Source: Massilia sp.
GTDB taxonomy: Bacteria > Pseudomonadota > Gammaproteobacteria > Burkholderiales > Burkholderiaceae_D
NCBI GenBank assembly: GCA_025359245.1
Contig: JANYGW010000158.1
Span: 51,189-115,188 of the forward strand
Direction of reading: 5' to 3'
DNA length: 64,000 nt
Part shown: positions 8,154-18,979 of the stretch, piece after piece
How positions within the stretch are numbered: position 1 is the stretch's first letter
Layout of the letters: each line of letters begins with the position of its first letter
Program-made: the position numbers and the translations under genes
The notes under the pieces: generated by a model
Databases searched by the model: none
Seen by the model: the letters and a program-made list of their open reading frames with translations, nothing else
What the model was told of the DNA's origin: nothing

Positions 8154-9350
8154 TTATTCGTAATGCAGCGCTTCGGTCGGGCTGAGCCGGCTGGCGCGCC
8201 AGCCCGGATACACGGAGCACAGCAAGGATAGCAGATAGATCGTCACCATCGACAGTGCCGTGGCCGCCGCAAACACGGTCCAGTTCAGGCTTTCGCCCAG
8301 CGCGCCTGTGATCGGCAGCTGCACCAGCAGCAGCAGGGCGGCCAGCATCGCGCCTGAACTGAGCAGGAACTGCTCGCCGATGATCTGGCGGTAGATGTCG
8401 CCGGCATTGGCGCCGATCGCGCGCCGCAGGCCGATCTCGGGAATCCGGCGCGTGGTGTTTTGCCACAGCACCCCGAACAGGCCGAAGGCGACCATCAGCA
8501 GCAGGAAGGCGGCAATCACCGCCAGGATCAGGATCGGCGTCAGCTGGTTTTTCAGCATCGTCGTGCGCAAGGCCGACAGCGGCGAAATTTCGTAGGTCCA
8601 TTCGTTGTTGATCAATTTGAGCTGGCGGTTCAGCTTTTCCTCGAAGGCGCGCGTGGTGCCGGGCGCCACCTTGATCAGGATGCCGCGGAGGCCATCGTCG
8701 ACCGCCGGCAGGTGGCGCACGATGGCGACGTTGCCCGGTGTGTCGAGCTCGCCTTTCTTGCGCAGGTCCTCGACCACGCCGATCACCCGCAACATCGTAT
8801 GGTCCTTGCTGTCGCGGTCGGACGCATCGAACTCCTTGCCGAGCGATGATGCCTCGCCAAACAAGGCCTTGGCCAGGCGCCGGTTGATCACCACCGGCGT
8901 GGCCGCAGCGCCGTCATCGGTATGGTCGAACGCGCGTCCTTGCTCGACCTTGATACCGAGCACGGGGAATGCTTCGTCGCTGACGATGACCTGCTCGGTA
9001 TGGACGCGCGTTGCGCTGCCGGGAACGACGTAGTCGGTCGTCCATGTGCTCGACAGGTAAGGCGCGGCTGTGATGAATGCGATCTGCTTCACCTCGGGCA
9101 AGGCCAGCAAGCCGCGCTTGAATTGCTCATACAAGGCCACGCCCTTGACCTTCTTGTTGTCGGCGGCGTTGATGTCGATCGACCAGACGTCGTCCGACGT
9201 GAAACCGGTCGGCATCTGGTACAGCTGGACATTGCGCAGTGCGAAGGCGGCGACGGCAAACACGACGACAAAAGCGAGCAGGATTTCCAGGCTTAGCATC
9301 AGGTTGCGGCCCTTGCGTTTCCAGATCAGTTTGAGTAGGTGGCGAAACAT
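8154..9350 (-). CDS. MacB/FtsX-type ABC transporter permease (second)
   Basis: Membrane subunit of a MacB-like ABC exporter, 398 aa. One N-terminal membrane helix (about 20-42), a MacB-type periplasmic domain (about 50-270), then three C-terminal helices of the FtsX domain (from about 280) containing RRIPEIGLRRAIGAN, the motif typical of this family, and a closing SRLSPTEALHYE. The start ATG shares one base with the stop of the preceding permease (TGATG). MacB-type transporters use mechanotransmission to power export from the periplasm rather than transporting across the inner membrane. Confidence 0.93.
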   Translation of the reverse strand: MFRHLLKLIWKRKGRNLMLSLEILLAFVVVFAVAAFALRNVQLYQMPTGFTSDDVWSIDINAADNKKVKGVALYEQFKRGLLALPEVKQIAFITAAPYLSSTWTTDYVVPGSATRVHTEQVIVSDEAFPVLGIKVEQGRAFDHTDDGAAATPVVINRRLAKALFGEASSLGKEFDASDRDSKDHTMLRVIGVVEDLRKKGELDTPGNVAIVRHLPAVDDGLRGILIKVAPGTTRAFEEKLNRQLKLINNEWTYEISPLSALRTTMLKNQLTPILILAVIAAFLLLMVAFGLFGVLWQNTTRRIPEIGLRRAIGANAGDIYRQIIGEQFLLSSGAMLAALLLLVQLPITGALGESLNWTVFAAATALSMVTIYLLSLLCSVYPGWRASRLSPTEALHYE

Positions 9351-10600
9351 CAGATGGCTCCCTTGAGGGCATGAACAGGATCGAGGCGCGACATTTTCCA
9401 GGCAGGTAACACGCCGGACAGCAGCCCGAACACCAGGGTAATGAACAAGCCGTAGCCCATGACGGCGAAATTCATGTCGACCTTCATGTAGGGCACCAGG
9501 CCCGAGCCTTCCAGCCACAGCAGCACGCCCTTGGCGGCCAGCAGGCCGATCAGGCCACCGAACAGGCACAGCAACACATTTTCGACGATCAGCTGGCGTA
9601 CCAGCTGGGCGCTGGTGGCGCCGAAGGCCTTGCGCACGCCGATCTCGGAGCTGCGTTCGAGGATGCGCCCGGAGTTCAGGTTGACCAGGTTTAGCGCGGG
9701 CAGCAGCATGAACAGCAGCATCATGCCGCCCAGGATGGCTAGCAGTTTGCCGGCGCCGGAATCTTCTTTGTCAGAGTCGCCGATGGTCGTGCGGGCAAAC
9801 AGGGCCAGCTTGGTGTCGGCCCAAAAAAGTGCCTTGTTCCACGCCTTCGGATCGTCGAATTCGACGCCTTTGGCAATGCGCTTTACATCGCGCTGGATTT
9901 GCGGCAGGTCGGCCTTGTCCCTGGCCAGCAGCAACGCGACGAACTCGCCCCTTAGTTCATTGCGGTAGGCGGTCGACGGGAAGGTCGCAATCGGCGCCCA
10001 CAGGTCGGCGTAAGCATTCATGTGCAGCTCGTCCTTGACCACGCCGATGATCTGGAACTGCTGGCCGGACACGCTGACAGTTTTGCCGAGCGCGTCGGTC
10101 GAGCCGAACAGGCGGCGCGCCGAGCTGGCGTTGATGACGGCCACGAATCGGCCTTTTTCGTCATCCTCGGCGGTGGGGAAACGACCGCCGAGCAGCGTAA
10201 AGTCGAGGATCTTCCAGTAGTCGGCATCGGCGCGCCGCATTTCCAGCTCGGTCACACGGCCATCCTGGTACACCGAAACGGTGCGCGGCATCGTCACTGC
10301 CGAGACCCGTTCGACGGACTGCATCGGTTTCAGATACTTGTCGATCAGCTTGAAGCCGAGCGGACTGGTCGATATGCTCTTGCCATTCTTGCCTTCGGGC
10401 GACTCCATGTGTAGCACCATGATTTGCAGGAAACGGTCGCTCTTGCCTTCGACGCCGGACGGGTAGAAGGCGTTTTCGAGCATGGCGGTGACGACCATCA
10501 GCACCACCAGCGTGAGCACGATGCACAGCAGGTTGATCGCCGTGAACAGCTTGCGCCGCATGAAGACCTTGTAAGCGGTCAGCAGATAATTTTTGAACAT
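9350..10600 (-). CDS. MacB/FtsX-type ABC transporter permease (first)
   Basis: Second MacB-like permease, 416 aa, same fold as its downstream neighbour: an N-terminal helix (about 20-42), an extracytoplasmic domain, and three C-terminal helices with RSSEIGVRKAFGA and ending SRLDPVHALKGAI. The two permeases differ enough to be a heterodimer. The gene starts 8 bp after the ATPase stop, with an AGGAGG-like ribosome site (CTAGGAGGCC) just upstream. Confidence 0.93.
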   Translation of the reverse strand: MFKNYLLTAYKVFMRRKLFTAINLLCIVLTLVVLMVVTAMLENAFYPSGVEGKSDRFLQIMVLHMESPEGKNGKSISTSPLGFKLIDKYLKPMQSVERVSAVTMPRTVSVYQDGRVTELEMRRADADYWKILDFTLLGGRFPTAEDDEKGRFVAVINASSARRLFGSTDALGKTVSVSGQQFQIIGVVKDELHMNAYADLWAPIATFPSTAYRNELRGEFVALLLARDKADLPQIQRDVKRIAKGVEFDDPKAWNKALFWADTKLALFARTTIGDSDKEDSGAGKLLAILGGMMLLFMLLPALNLVNLNSGRILERSSEIGVRKAFGATSAQLVRQLIVENVLLCLFGGLIGLLAAKGVLLWLEGSGLVPYMKVDMNFAVMGYGLFITLVFGLLSGVLPAWKMSRLDPVHALKGAI

Positions 10601-10608
10601 GCGGCCTC

Positions 10609-11271
10609 CTAGGCGACCAATTGGCCGTCGAACACGCGTACCACGCGGCTGGCCAGTTTGGCGTCGTGCTCGCTGTGGCTGACCATGACGATGGTCGTGC
10701 CTTCGCTGTTGAGCTTGAGCAGGATGTCCATGATTTCGGCGCCCATCTTGCTGTCCAGGTTGCCGGTCGGCTCATCGGCCAGCAAGACTTGCGGCCGGCC
10801 CACGATGGCGCGCGCGATGGCGACGCGCTGCTGCTGGCCGCCGGACAGCTGGTTCGGGTAATGGTCCATGCGCGCGCCCAGGCCGACTTTTTCGAGCGCC
10901 TCGCGCGCCAGCTTGCGGCGCTCGCTGCCCGACATGCTGCGGTACAGCAGCGGCAGTTCGACGTTGTCGATGACGCGCAGGTCGTTGATCAGGTGGAAGC
11001 TCTGGAAAATGAAGCCGAAGGTGCTGTTGCGCATTTCGGCGACCTGCTTGTCGCGGTAGGTCTTGACCGGGATGCCGTCCACATGGACCATGCCGGCGCC
11101 GGGCCGGTCGAGCAGGCCGATCAGGTTGAGCAGCGTGCTCTTGCCGCAGCCGCTAGGGCCCATCATGCAGACGAATTCGCCCTTGCGCACATGCAGGTCG
11201 ATATCCTTGACGGCCAGGGTCTCGACCTTGTCGGTCTGGTAGGTCTTGCTCACTTTGTCCAGTTTAATCAT
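10609..11271 (-). CDS. ABC transporter ATPase (MacB/LolD type)
   Basis: Cytoplasmic ATPase of the exporter, 220 aa. Walker [10 protein letters not shown], signature [14 protein letters not shown], Walker [13 protein letters not shown] and the H-loop VSHSEHD are all present. Length and the [15 protein letters not shown] start fit the MacB/LolD group, which pairs with FtsX-domain permeases. It sits between the adaptor and permease genes in one operon. Confidence 0.96.
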   Translation of the reverse strand: MIKLDKVSKTYQTDKVETLAVKDIDLHVRKGEFVCMMGPSGCGKSTLLNLIGLLDRPGAGMVHVDGIPVKTYRDKQVAEMRNSTFGFIFQSFHLINDLRVIDNVELPLLYRSMSGSERRKLAREALEKVGLGARMDHYPNQLSGGQQQRVAIARAIVGRPQVLLADEPTGNLDSKMGAEIMDILLKLNSEGTTIVMVSHSEHDAKLASRVVRVFDGQLVA

Positions 11272-11295
11272 GATGGGTCTCTTCGCTTTGGTTGG

Positions 11296-12543
11296 CTAGT
11301 TGCTGATGCGGATGCTGTCGTGCTGCTTGAAATTGGTGGTGTCGGAGACGATCAGGCGGTCGCGCATCTGCGCGCCGTGGAGAATTTCGAATGCCTTGCC
11401 GTCGCCGTTGCCGATCTCCAGTTCGGTCTTGCGGGCCATGCCGTCGCGGATCACGTACACCTGCTGGCGCCCCTTGCCGTTGATGGCCGGGCCAGTGTCG
11501 GCCACCAGCGCGCCTTGCTTGTTGTCGGTGATGATGTTGACGTCGACCCGCATCTTGTTGCGCAGCAGCGGGTGATTCGGCTGGTCCAGCGTGACGAGCA
11601 GCTTGATGCTGCCGTTCTGGATTTCGGGCAGCACGGTCTGGACATGGCCGTTCAAGGTTTCCTTGCCCTGTTCGATGCGCACCGCCTGGCCCGGGGCGAG
11701 CAGGCGCGCATGGAAGTCCGAGAGCGAGGCTTCGACCCGGTAGTTGTCCGGTTCGGAGACACGCGCAACTTGCTGGCCCATCTGCAGGCTGGCGCCTTCG
11801 TCTTCGACCAGCATGGTCAGCACGCCGGCGAAGGGCGCGCGCACGCGGGTGCGTTCGAGCAGGTCCTGCTGCTGCGCCACCTGCTTTTGCAGGATGTTCT
11901 TTTGCAGGCGCGCCCCTTCGATATTGCTGCTGGTGGCGCGTCGGCTGTCTTCGATCAGTTCGCGCTGCTGGCGCAGCTGGATCTCGATGCGCTGCACGTT
12001 CAGTTCCGCCGTCAGCATGTCTTCGCCAGAGACGCCGCCGGCCTTGCGCAATGTGGTGTAGCGCTCGCGCTTGACGCGCGCGCTTTGCAGGTCCAGTTCC
12101 AGCAGTTCGATGCTTGAGACGATCTGCTTGCGCTTCTGGTCCAGTTCCAAGGTCAGGCCGTTGATGCGGTTCTCCTGCTGCGCCAGTTGTTCCTTCAGGC
12201 TGTCGAGGGCGAGCGTGATCGTATGGTCGTCCAGCTCCAGCAGCAGGGCGCCGGCGGCGACCGTCTGGCCCAGTTTCGCGTGGACCTTGGCGATGCGGCT
12301 CTGGATCGGGCTGGTGACCAGCTCCTCGTGCACGGGGATCACGACGCCCGAGGCGTTGATGGCGTTGGCGATGTCGCCGCGCCGCACTTCGGCCACGCGG
12401 ATGTCGGCGGCGTTGATGCTGGGGCGCAGCACGCGGTTGATGCCCCAGGCGCTGGCGCACAGCGCGGCCATGACGGCGGCCACGGTCAGCAGCGTCAGAC
12501 GGCGCCGGCGCTGCACGGTGAGGGGAGTGAGTGGGATATCCAT
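11296..12543 (-). CDS. HlyD/RND-type periplasmic adaptor of the ABC exporter
   Basis: Membrane-fusion protein, 415 aa from the ATG at 12543. One N-terminal membrane anchor (LTLLTVAAVMAALCASAWGI), a biotinyl-lipoyl half-motif, a long coiled coil (about 100-210), the second lipoyl half with RVRAPFAGVLTMLVEDEGAS, and a beta-barrel/proximal domain. The frame is open further upstream, but ATG 12543 is the first codon with sensible N-terminal composition. A sigma-54 promoter places the transcript start only 1-2 nt before it, so the mRNA may be leaderless or a downstream GTG (at VQRRRR) may be used. It links the permeases to an outer-membrane factor encoded elsewhere. Confidence 0.92.
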   Translation of the reverse strand: MDIPLTPLTVQRRRRLTLLTVAAVMAALCASAWGINRVLRPSINAADIRVAEVRRGDIANAINASGVVIPVHEELVTSPIQSRIAKVHAKLGQTVAAGALLLELDDHTITLALDSLKEQLAQQENRINGLTLELDQKRKQIVSSIELLELDLQSARVKRERYTTLRKAGGVSGEDMLTAELNVQRIEIQLRQQRELIEDSRRATSSNIEGARLQKNILQKQVAQQQDLLERTRVRAPFAGVLTMLVEDEGASLQMGQQVARVSEPDNYRVEASLSDFHARLLAPGQAVRIEQGKETLNGHVQTVLPEIQNGSIKLLVTLDQPNHPLLRNKMRVDVNIITDNKQGALVADTGPAINGKGRQQVYVIRDGMARKTELEIGNGDGKAFEILHGAQMRDRLIVSDTTNFKQHDSIRISN

Positions 12544-12555
12544 GCCGACTGTACA

Positions 12556-12570
12556 GCAAGGGGCGTGCCA
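12556..12570 (-). promoter_or_regulatory. Sigma-54 (RpoN) promoter of the exporter operon
   Basis: On the minus strand the sequence reads TGGCACGCCCCTTGC, a full match to the -24/-12 consensus TGGCAC-N5-TTGC with the required ten bases between GG and GC. The predicted transcript start is about 12544, directly in front of the adaptor ATG at 12543. The operon itself encodes a sigma-54 activator, which supports the assignment. Confidence 0.85.
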
Positions 12571-12630
12571 GCTCGTTTGCGGGGCTAGGCGTGGCCTTTC
12601 GTCGCAAAAAATGCCCGTGTTCGCCCATGA

Positions 12631-12648
12631 GTGTCCGGATTCGGACAC
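12631..12648. promoter_or_regulatory. Candidate enhancer (UAS) palindrome for the NtrC-type regulator
   Basis: GTGTCCGGATTCGGACAC is an 18-bp palindrome with 7-bp perfect arms, centred about 96 bp upstream of the predicted sigma-54 start. This is the usual distance and symmetry for a dimeric enhancer-binding-protein site. Only one copy was seen in this upstream region. Assignment to the regulator at 6632-8017 is inference. Confidence 0.6.
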
Positions 12649-12680
12649 CGGCTGGCCACCCCAAAGTGCGCAAGGTGAAA

Positions 12681-13469
12681 CTACGCGCCGGGCGAGGGAT
12701 GCGCTTGACGACGCGTGTTGTTGACGGCGCATAGGCGGTAAAGGAGCGGAAGCAGTTCCTGCCGCAGCAATGTCGTCATGCGGTCATCGTCGTTGATGCG
12801 CTGCTCCGTGCCGCACATGAACCCGGGCGGCGAGAGCGTGATGCCAGGATGCTGCTGCAGGTGCTGCCGTTCCGCGTGCGCGTTCGCTTGCTGTGCCGGG
12901 CCATGCTGGGTATGTATGGCATCGGGCGCATCGCATGCGTTTGGCGCGGCAAGCGGTGCGCCGGTAGCTGGCGCACGTGCAGCGGCGGGCAGCGTTGCAG
13001 GCTCCCGGTGCGCGTCGCGCGCCAATTTGCTTGCGCGGCGCGCGCGTTCGTGCGTGCGCAAGGTGTCGGCCAGTTTCCAGTCCTTGGAGTCCGGGAAAAG
13101 GATCCAGGTGCATAGCCACGCATTGCGCCGAATGCCACCGACGGCATTGACAAAGCCGCTAGGCGAGACGGCTTGTTTATCGTGCAGTATCTGATCGCCC
13201 TCGACCATGCAGTGATGGTTTTTTCCTGCGAATACGGTGCGCAGTAGCGTGCCTTCAGGCAGGAACAGGCGCTTCCATTGATACCCCTTGGTTGCCGGCA
13301 TGGGAAGCGCATCCGGATTGTGGCGCCGCGTCCATTCGTCTATCGCTTCCGCCGCGATTTCCCAGTCTTCCTTTTCAAAGCCAGTATTCGAAGAGCCACC
13401 GAGCAACTGGTGCCATACCGCAAGCGAGACGGGAATGCTCACCTGGTGGTTGGGGTGCTGGCGACGCAT
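12681..13469 (-). CDS. Hypothetical protein
   Basis: Unrecognised cytoplasmic protein, 262 aa. The start at 13469 is chosen because GGGAG lies 6 bp upstream; the frame continues further but without a ribosome site. The N-terminal 140 residues look folded (WEIAAEAIDEWTRRHNP, KGYQWKRLFLPEGTLLR, WLCTWILFPDSKDWKLAD). The middle (about 145-210) is low-complexity, rich in Ala, Pro, Gln and His. No signal peptide, membrane helix or catalytic motif is visible. Its upstream region is the motif-rich gap 13470-14034. Confidence 0.7.
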   Translation of the reverse strand: MRRQHPNHQVSIPVSLAVWHQLLGGSSNTGFEKEDWEIAAEAIDEWTRRHNPDALPMPATKGYQWKRLFLPEGTLLRTVFAGKNHHCMVEGDQILHDKQAVSPSGFVNAVGGIRRNAWLCTWILFPDSKDWKLADTLRTHERARRASKLARDAHREPATLPAAARAPATGAPLAAPNACDAPDAIHTQHGPAQQANAHAERQHLQQHPGITLSPPGFMCGTEQRINDDDRMTTLLRQELLPLLYRLCAVNNTRRQAHPSPGA

Positions 13470-13550
13470 GGTTTTCTCCCTGGGGCGCGATATGGCCCGA
13501 TTTGACCCGATCGTGCGCGAATCGCACACGCGTTCGCACGATTACTGCAC

Positions 13551-13753
13551 GATCCGATCCGATTTGACTACGCGATGATCCGATTTCTGCGCGATTTTTT
13601 ACGATGGCGCGGCGCAGATAAAAGTTAGACCTCGAAATCGCGAATCGTTCGGTTTCGGGATGAAATCGGACGGGATCGGATTCATGGCGTGCCAAATCGG
13701 ATGACAAGCGCAGGAAATCGGATCGGAATCGCGGCGTATCGGACTGAATCGGA
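13551..13753. repeat. Cluster of ATCGGA / TCCGAT motifs in a 560-bp intergenic gap
   Basis: The gap 13470-14034 has no convincing gene. Its middle holds at least eight ATCGGA-type motifs in opposed orientation. TCCGATTT occurs at 13558-13565 and 13579-13586. AAATCGGA occurs at 13663-13670, 13694-13701 and 13715-13722. Shorter ATCGGA copies lie at about 13675, 13738 and 13748. The left copies face the right copies around a centre near 13620. The pattern could be a multi-site operator, but no binding protein is suggested by the neighbours. Confidence 0.6.
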
Positions 13754-13972
13754 CGATATCGGGGCTTTTGGGCGGATGTCCCGATTTCGACATACCCCAC
13801 CCGTCGATGCGGAAGCTGCCGATACATAGCCGAAGCGAGCACATGCGATCGGGCCAATCGCCGCCGCGCACAGTCCCAAGGCACGCCGTGCATCCATACC
13901 AGGTGCACGATCCGTCCAATATTGACCATGCCGGGCCGGGATGGCGGTCGATACTTGACCCCTCAAATTGTT

Positions 13973-14000
13973 TTGCCGCCCCCGCCAACAGCGATATACT
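13973..14000 (+). promoter_or_regulatory. Possible sigma-70 promoter for the S46 peptidase gene
   Basis: TTGCCG at 13973-13978 and TATACT at 13995-14000 are separated by 16 bp, followed 34 bp later by the predicted TTG start. The -10 is good, the -35 moderate. Prediction by eye only. Confidence 0.4.
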
Positions 14001-14034
14001 CCCCGCTTGCATTTATTTTTCGGGGTATATCTTG

Positions 14035-16182
<2,148 letters not shown>

Positions 16183-16211
16183 GCGCAATCATTCAATACA
16201 AGAGGCAACAA

Positions 16212-16616
16212 ATGGCATTTCAACTTTATAGCAAGACTGGCGCAACGGCCCGGATTTCGGGTGGACGCTGGGCCGTATTTCTGACACTGGCGCAATCCTA
16301 TGGCTGGAAGCCAAAGGGCACGCGAGCGCCGCCGGGATACGCCTCGACTGAAAAATGGGGCGGCCGTTATGACTCCAGTGATGGACAGATCGTGATCGAA
16401 GTGGATGCACACAAATTTGCCGTGGTCCTGCACGCCGCCGCGGTGAGCAAGACGCTGATCGATGCACTGACAGAAGTCATCGCGCACGTGGAGAGCCAGC
16501 TCGAAGCGGCCGGCATCACGATCCCGGACGAGATGCGGATGGTGCCGGAGGACTTCCTCGAGGAGTTCCCGCCACTGCTGACGTTTCTCGCCGAGGGCGA
16601 GTTCGTCATTGGGTGA
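16212..16616 (+). CDS. Hypothetical protein
   Basis: Small soluble protein, 134 aa, not recognised. AGAGG lies 6 bp before ATG 16212, which sets the start at MAFQLYSKTG. It has an N-terminal beta-rich half (ARISGGRWAVFLTLAQSYGWKPKGT), then an alpha-helical acidic half (ALTEVIAHVESQLEAAGI, PEDFLEEFPPLLTFLAEGEFVIG). It begins 29 bp after the S46 peptidase and 23 bp before the cupin gene, so it may be cotranscribed with either. No catalytic motif seen. Confidence 0.75.
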   Translation: MAFQLYSKTGATARISGGRWAVFLTLAQSYGWKPKGTRAPPGYASTEKWGGRYDSSDGQIVIEVDAHKFAVVLHAAAVSKTLIDALTEVIAHVESQLEAAGITIPDEMRMVPEDFLEEFPPLLTFLAEGEFVIG

Positions 16617-16639
16617 CCTGCGCTCGATGGTGACGGTAT

Positions 16640-17596
16640 ATGGCAAAAGATAAGAAGCCGGTAGTCGGCGATCGCGGGCCGCCGGCGGCCCGCGCATCGC
16701 CGCGGATGCCGCCGCCGATACCGGCGTTCCAATCCGCGTCGCCCGAGGACGCGATCGCCAAAAAGCAGGCGCGCGAGCGCAAGGATGCCCAGGTGCGCGG
16801 CGTCACGTCGATCCACGAGATGCGTGAGGCGATCAGGCGCGCCGGACGCGGGCTGCCGCTCATATCCGACGTGCCGCGCCTGGGCAAGCTCGATGCCGCG
16901 GCGTTTCGCACGCGTGCCGCCGAGGGCTTGCCATTCCTGATCGAGGGACTGGTCGGTCGATGGCCGCTGTCGGCGCTGACACCGCAAGCACTGCGCGAGC
17001 GCTTCAGCCACTTGCAGGTGCGCGCGCGGGTAGGCGACTACATCAACACGGCGTTCGCGCCCGACCGGGCGATGCAGGATATGTCGATGCTGGACTATCT
17101 CGAGCTGGTCTCTGCAGGCACGCACGAGCTGCCGCCTTACCTGGGCAATCTCGAATTGCGAGAATTGAACGGCATGTGCCACTGGCCCGCGTATTTCGAC
17201 AAAATGGGGCCGCCGCGCTTTTGGCTGGGTCCCGCGGGGACGGTGACGCCGCTGCATTGCGACTATGACGATAATATCTTCGCGCAGGTGTGGGGCACCA
17301 AGCGCATTTTCCTGTCGCCGCCTCACCACGATGAATTTCTCTACCCCAGCGAGGCGAATGCGATCCTGTTCGGTTCTCCGTTCGACCCCGAAGCGCCAGA
17401 CTTCGACAAGTTTCCGCTTGCGCGCAAGGCGACCATGATCGAATGTATCGTCAATCCGGGCGACATGCTGTATGTGCCTGCGGGTTGGTATCATCAGGTT
17501 CGCGCGCTGACGTTTTCGCTTTCCGCCAACCGGTGGGCGCGGGCGCTGCCATATGCGTTGAACGGCGACGTATCGCTGCAGCGAGGGGCCGAGTAG
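16640..17596 (+). CDS. Cupin-like (JmjC/Cupin_8) putative dioxygenase
   Basis: Predicted Fe(II)/2-oxoglutarate-type oxygenase of the Cupin_8/JmjC-like group, 318 aa. The metal site is visible as HCD (His206, Asp208) in TPLHCDYDDNIF and a distal His in VPAGWYHQVRAL. RFWLGPAGTVTPLHCD and IFLSPP are typical of the family. The first 50 residues are Pro/Ala/Lys-rich and probably disordered. Relatives hydroxylate proteins or small molecules; the substrate here is unknown. Confidence 0.88.
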   Translation: MAKDKKPVVGDRGPPAARASPRMPPPIPAFQSASPEDAIAKKQARERKDAQVRGVTSIHEMREAIRRAGRGLPLISDVPRLGKLDAAAFRTRAAEGLPFLIEGLVGRWPLSALTPQALRERFSHLQVRARVGDYINTAFAPDRAMQDMSMLDYLELVSAGTHELPPYLGNLELRELNGMCHWPAYFDKMGPPRFWLGPAGTVTPLHCDYDDNIFAQVWGTKRIFLSPPHHDEFLYPSEANAILFGSPFDPEAPDFDKFPLARKATMIECIVNPGDMLYVPAGWYHQVRALTFSLSANRWARALPYALNGDVSLQRGAE

Positions 17597-17819
17597 TAAA
17601 ATCGGCACTTTATTCTTCACAAGTTAAATACTTCATGCGACTTTGGCAGCATCCAAATCGCAAGTGCAGAGCGCGTGTCCGTTTTGGTAGACCCACGCCT
17701 CCCTCGCCTCCGGGTGACTGAATTCAGCCACAAAAGCAGCCGCTATTTATGTTCGCAGTGTTTTTCATTTGCCATTGATGTGGACTTTGGGCATGATTGC
17801 TCATCGTCAAGGAGCTAAT

Positions 17820-18239
17820 GTGAACCAACGTATCAAGGCGGGTGACTTTTACCTCGACGTTCCTACTGGCGGCACCTCGCTGGACGATCATCCTAGCGTC
17901 GGAACGCCACTGATTGCTACGAAATCTGATACGCCTGAGCCCTTGGAGCCGAAGCCCCATATCTATCGCCCCAATGATCCCTTTCAATCTTCGATCGACA
18001 GAATTGAAGCAGCAGGAAGCCTGTCGACCACACACAAGCCATGGGTTAAGACGGCATGGCTGTATGTCTTTGTAATCTGCCCATTGATTTTCATGGAGCT
18101 TTTCGCGCTAGCACTCAAATTCGAGGCCAACAGCGGCTGGATAGGCTTCGCGATCATTCATTTCTTCATCCTGGTATATGGCCTCTTGTCCTATTCGATC
18201 TGGCTGAACAAGTCCAAGGGACTGCCCGCCAGGAAATGA
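17820..18239 (+). CDS. Small membrane protein, hypothetical
   Basis: 139 aa from a GTG start chosen because AAGGAG lies 5 bp upstream. About 75 hydrophilic N-terminal residues rich in Pro/Asp/Ser, then two membrane helices (about 80-102 and 110-128) and a short basic tail (KSKGLPARK). No family recognised. The 223 bp before it contain no other gene; base composition there is lower in GC than the neighbours. Confidence 0.7.
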   Translation: MNQRIKAGDFYLDVPTGGTSLDDHPSVGTPLIATKSDTPEPLEPKPHIYRPNDPFQSSIDRIEAAGSLSTTHKPWVKTAWLYVFVICPLIFMELFALALKFEANSGWIGFAIIHFFILVYGLLSYSIWLNKSKGLPARK

Positions 18240-18379
18240 GGGCGGCCGAGTCGAACTTGGCCTGGCCAGAATGGTTATCGATTCCGCTGCTGGCGAGACT
18301 GACTTGGCGTGAATCTGCCAATCCGAGCACCGCCCCTTTCATTCGGTACAATAGCGGCTCTTCCCGCTAGCGCCTCCCC

Positions 18380-18979
18380 ATGAACGATCCCATTGTCCTG
18401 CTTGGCCTCACCACCAACGCGCTCGAAATCATTTCCTTCATCCTGTCGGTGATCACCGTGGTGCTGAACATACGCCAGACCCATTGGGCCTGGCTGTTCG
18501 CGATCATCGCATCGGCCATGTACGGGGCGGTGTTCTATCAGGCGCGCCTGTACGGCGACATGGGGCTGCAAGTGGTGTTCATCGTCGTCTCGGTGTGGGG
18601 CTGGTACCAGTGGCTGTATGGCGGCGCCCAGCATGACGAGCTGCACGTCTCGCGTTCCAGTAATATCGGCTGGGCCTGGGGCATCGCCGGCTGGCTGGCC
18701 GGCTTCGTGATCCTGGCCCTGTTCCTGGCACGCTGGACCAATACCGACGTGCCGAATGTCGACGGTTTCCTGACCGCCGGCAGCCTGCTAGGCCAGGTGC
18801 TCCTGTCGCGCAAAAAAGTGGAGAACTGGATCGTCTGGATCGTGGTCGACATCCTGTATGTCGGCCTGTATGTCTACAAGGGCCTGGCGCTGACCGCCGT
18901 CCTGTATGCGCTCTTTGTGGTGCTGGCTGGGATCGGCCTGGCCGCCTGGTATCGCGAAGCGCAGCGAAAGAGCGCGTGA
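18380..18979 (+). CDS. pnuC: PnuC-family vitamin (nicotinamide riboside or thiamin) transporter
   Basis: Seven-helix facilitator of the PnuC family, 199 aa, the normal length. Family signatures are the Trp-rich WGWYQWLYGG segment and KVENWIVWIVVDILYVGLYVYKGL near the C-terminus. Family members move unphosphorylated vitamins, which are then trapped by a kinase. The next gene is such a kinase and overlaps by 4 bp (GTGA). Because the convergent TonB receptor carries a TPP riboswitch, a PnuT-like thiamin role is possible; no riboswitch was seen upstream of pnuC itself. Confidence 0.9.
   Translation: MNDPIVLLGLTTNALEIISFILSVITVVLNIRQTHWAWLFAIIASAMYGAVFYQARLYGDMGLQVVFIVVSVWGWYQWLYGGAQHDELHVSRSSNIGWAWGIAGWLAGFVILALFLARWTNTDVPNVDGFLTAGSLLGQVLLSRKKVENWIVWIVVDILYVGLYVYKGLALTAVLYALFVVLAGIGLAAWYREAQRKSA

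Noticed and set aside
11743..11760. Second enhancer-like palindrome (TGTCCGGTTCGGAGACA) inside the adaptor gene
   Set aside because: It is an imperfect match within coding sequence and downstream of the promoter, so likely chance.
18303..18320. TGGCGTGAATCTGC upstream of pnuC as a sigma-54 promoter
   Set aside because: There are only nine bases between GG and GC; sigma-54 needs ten.
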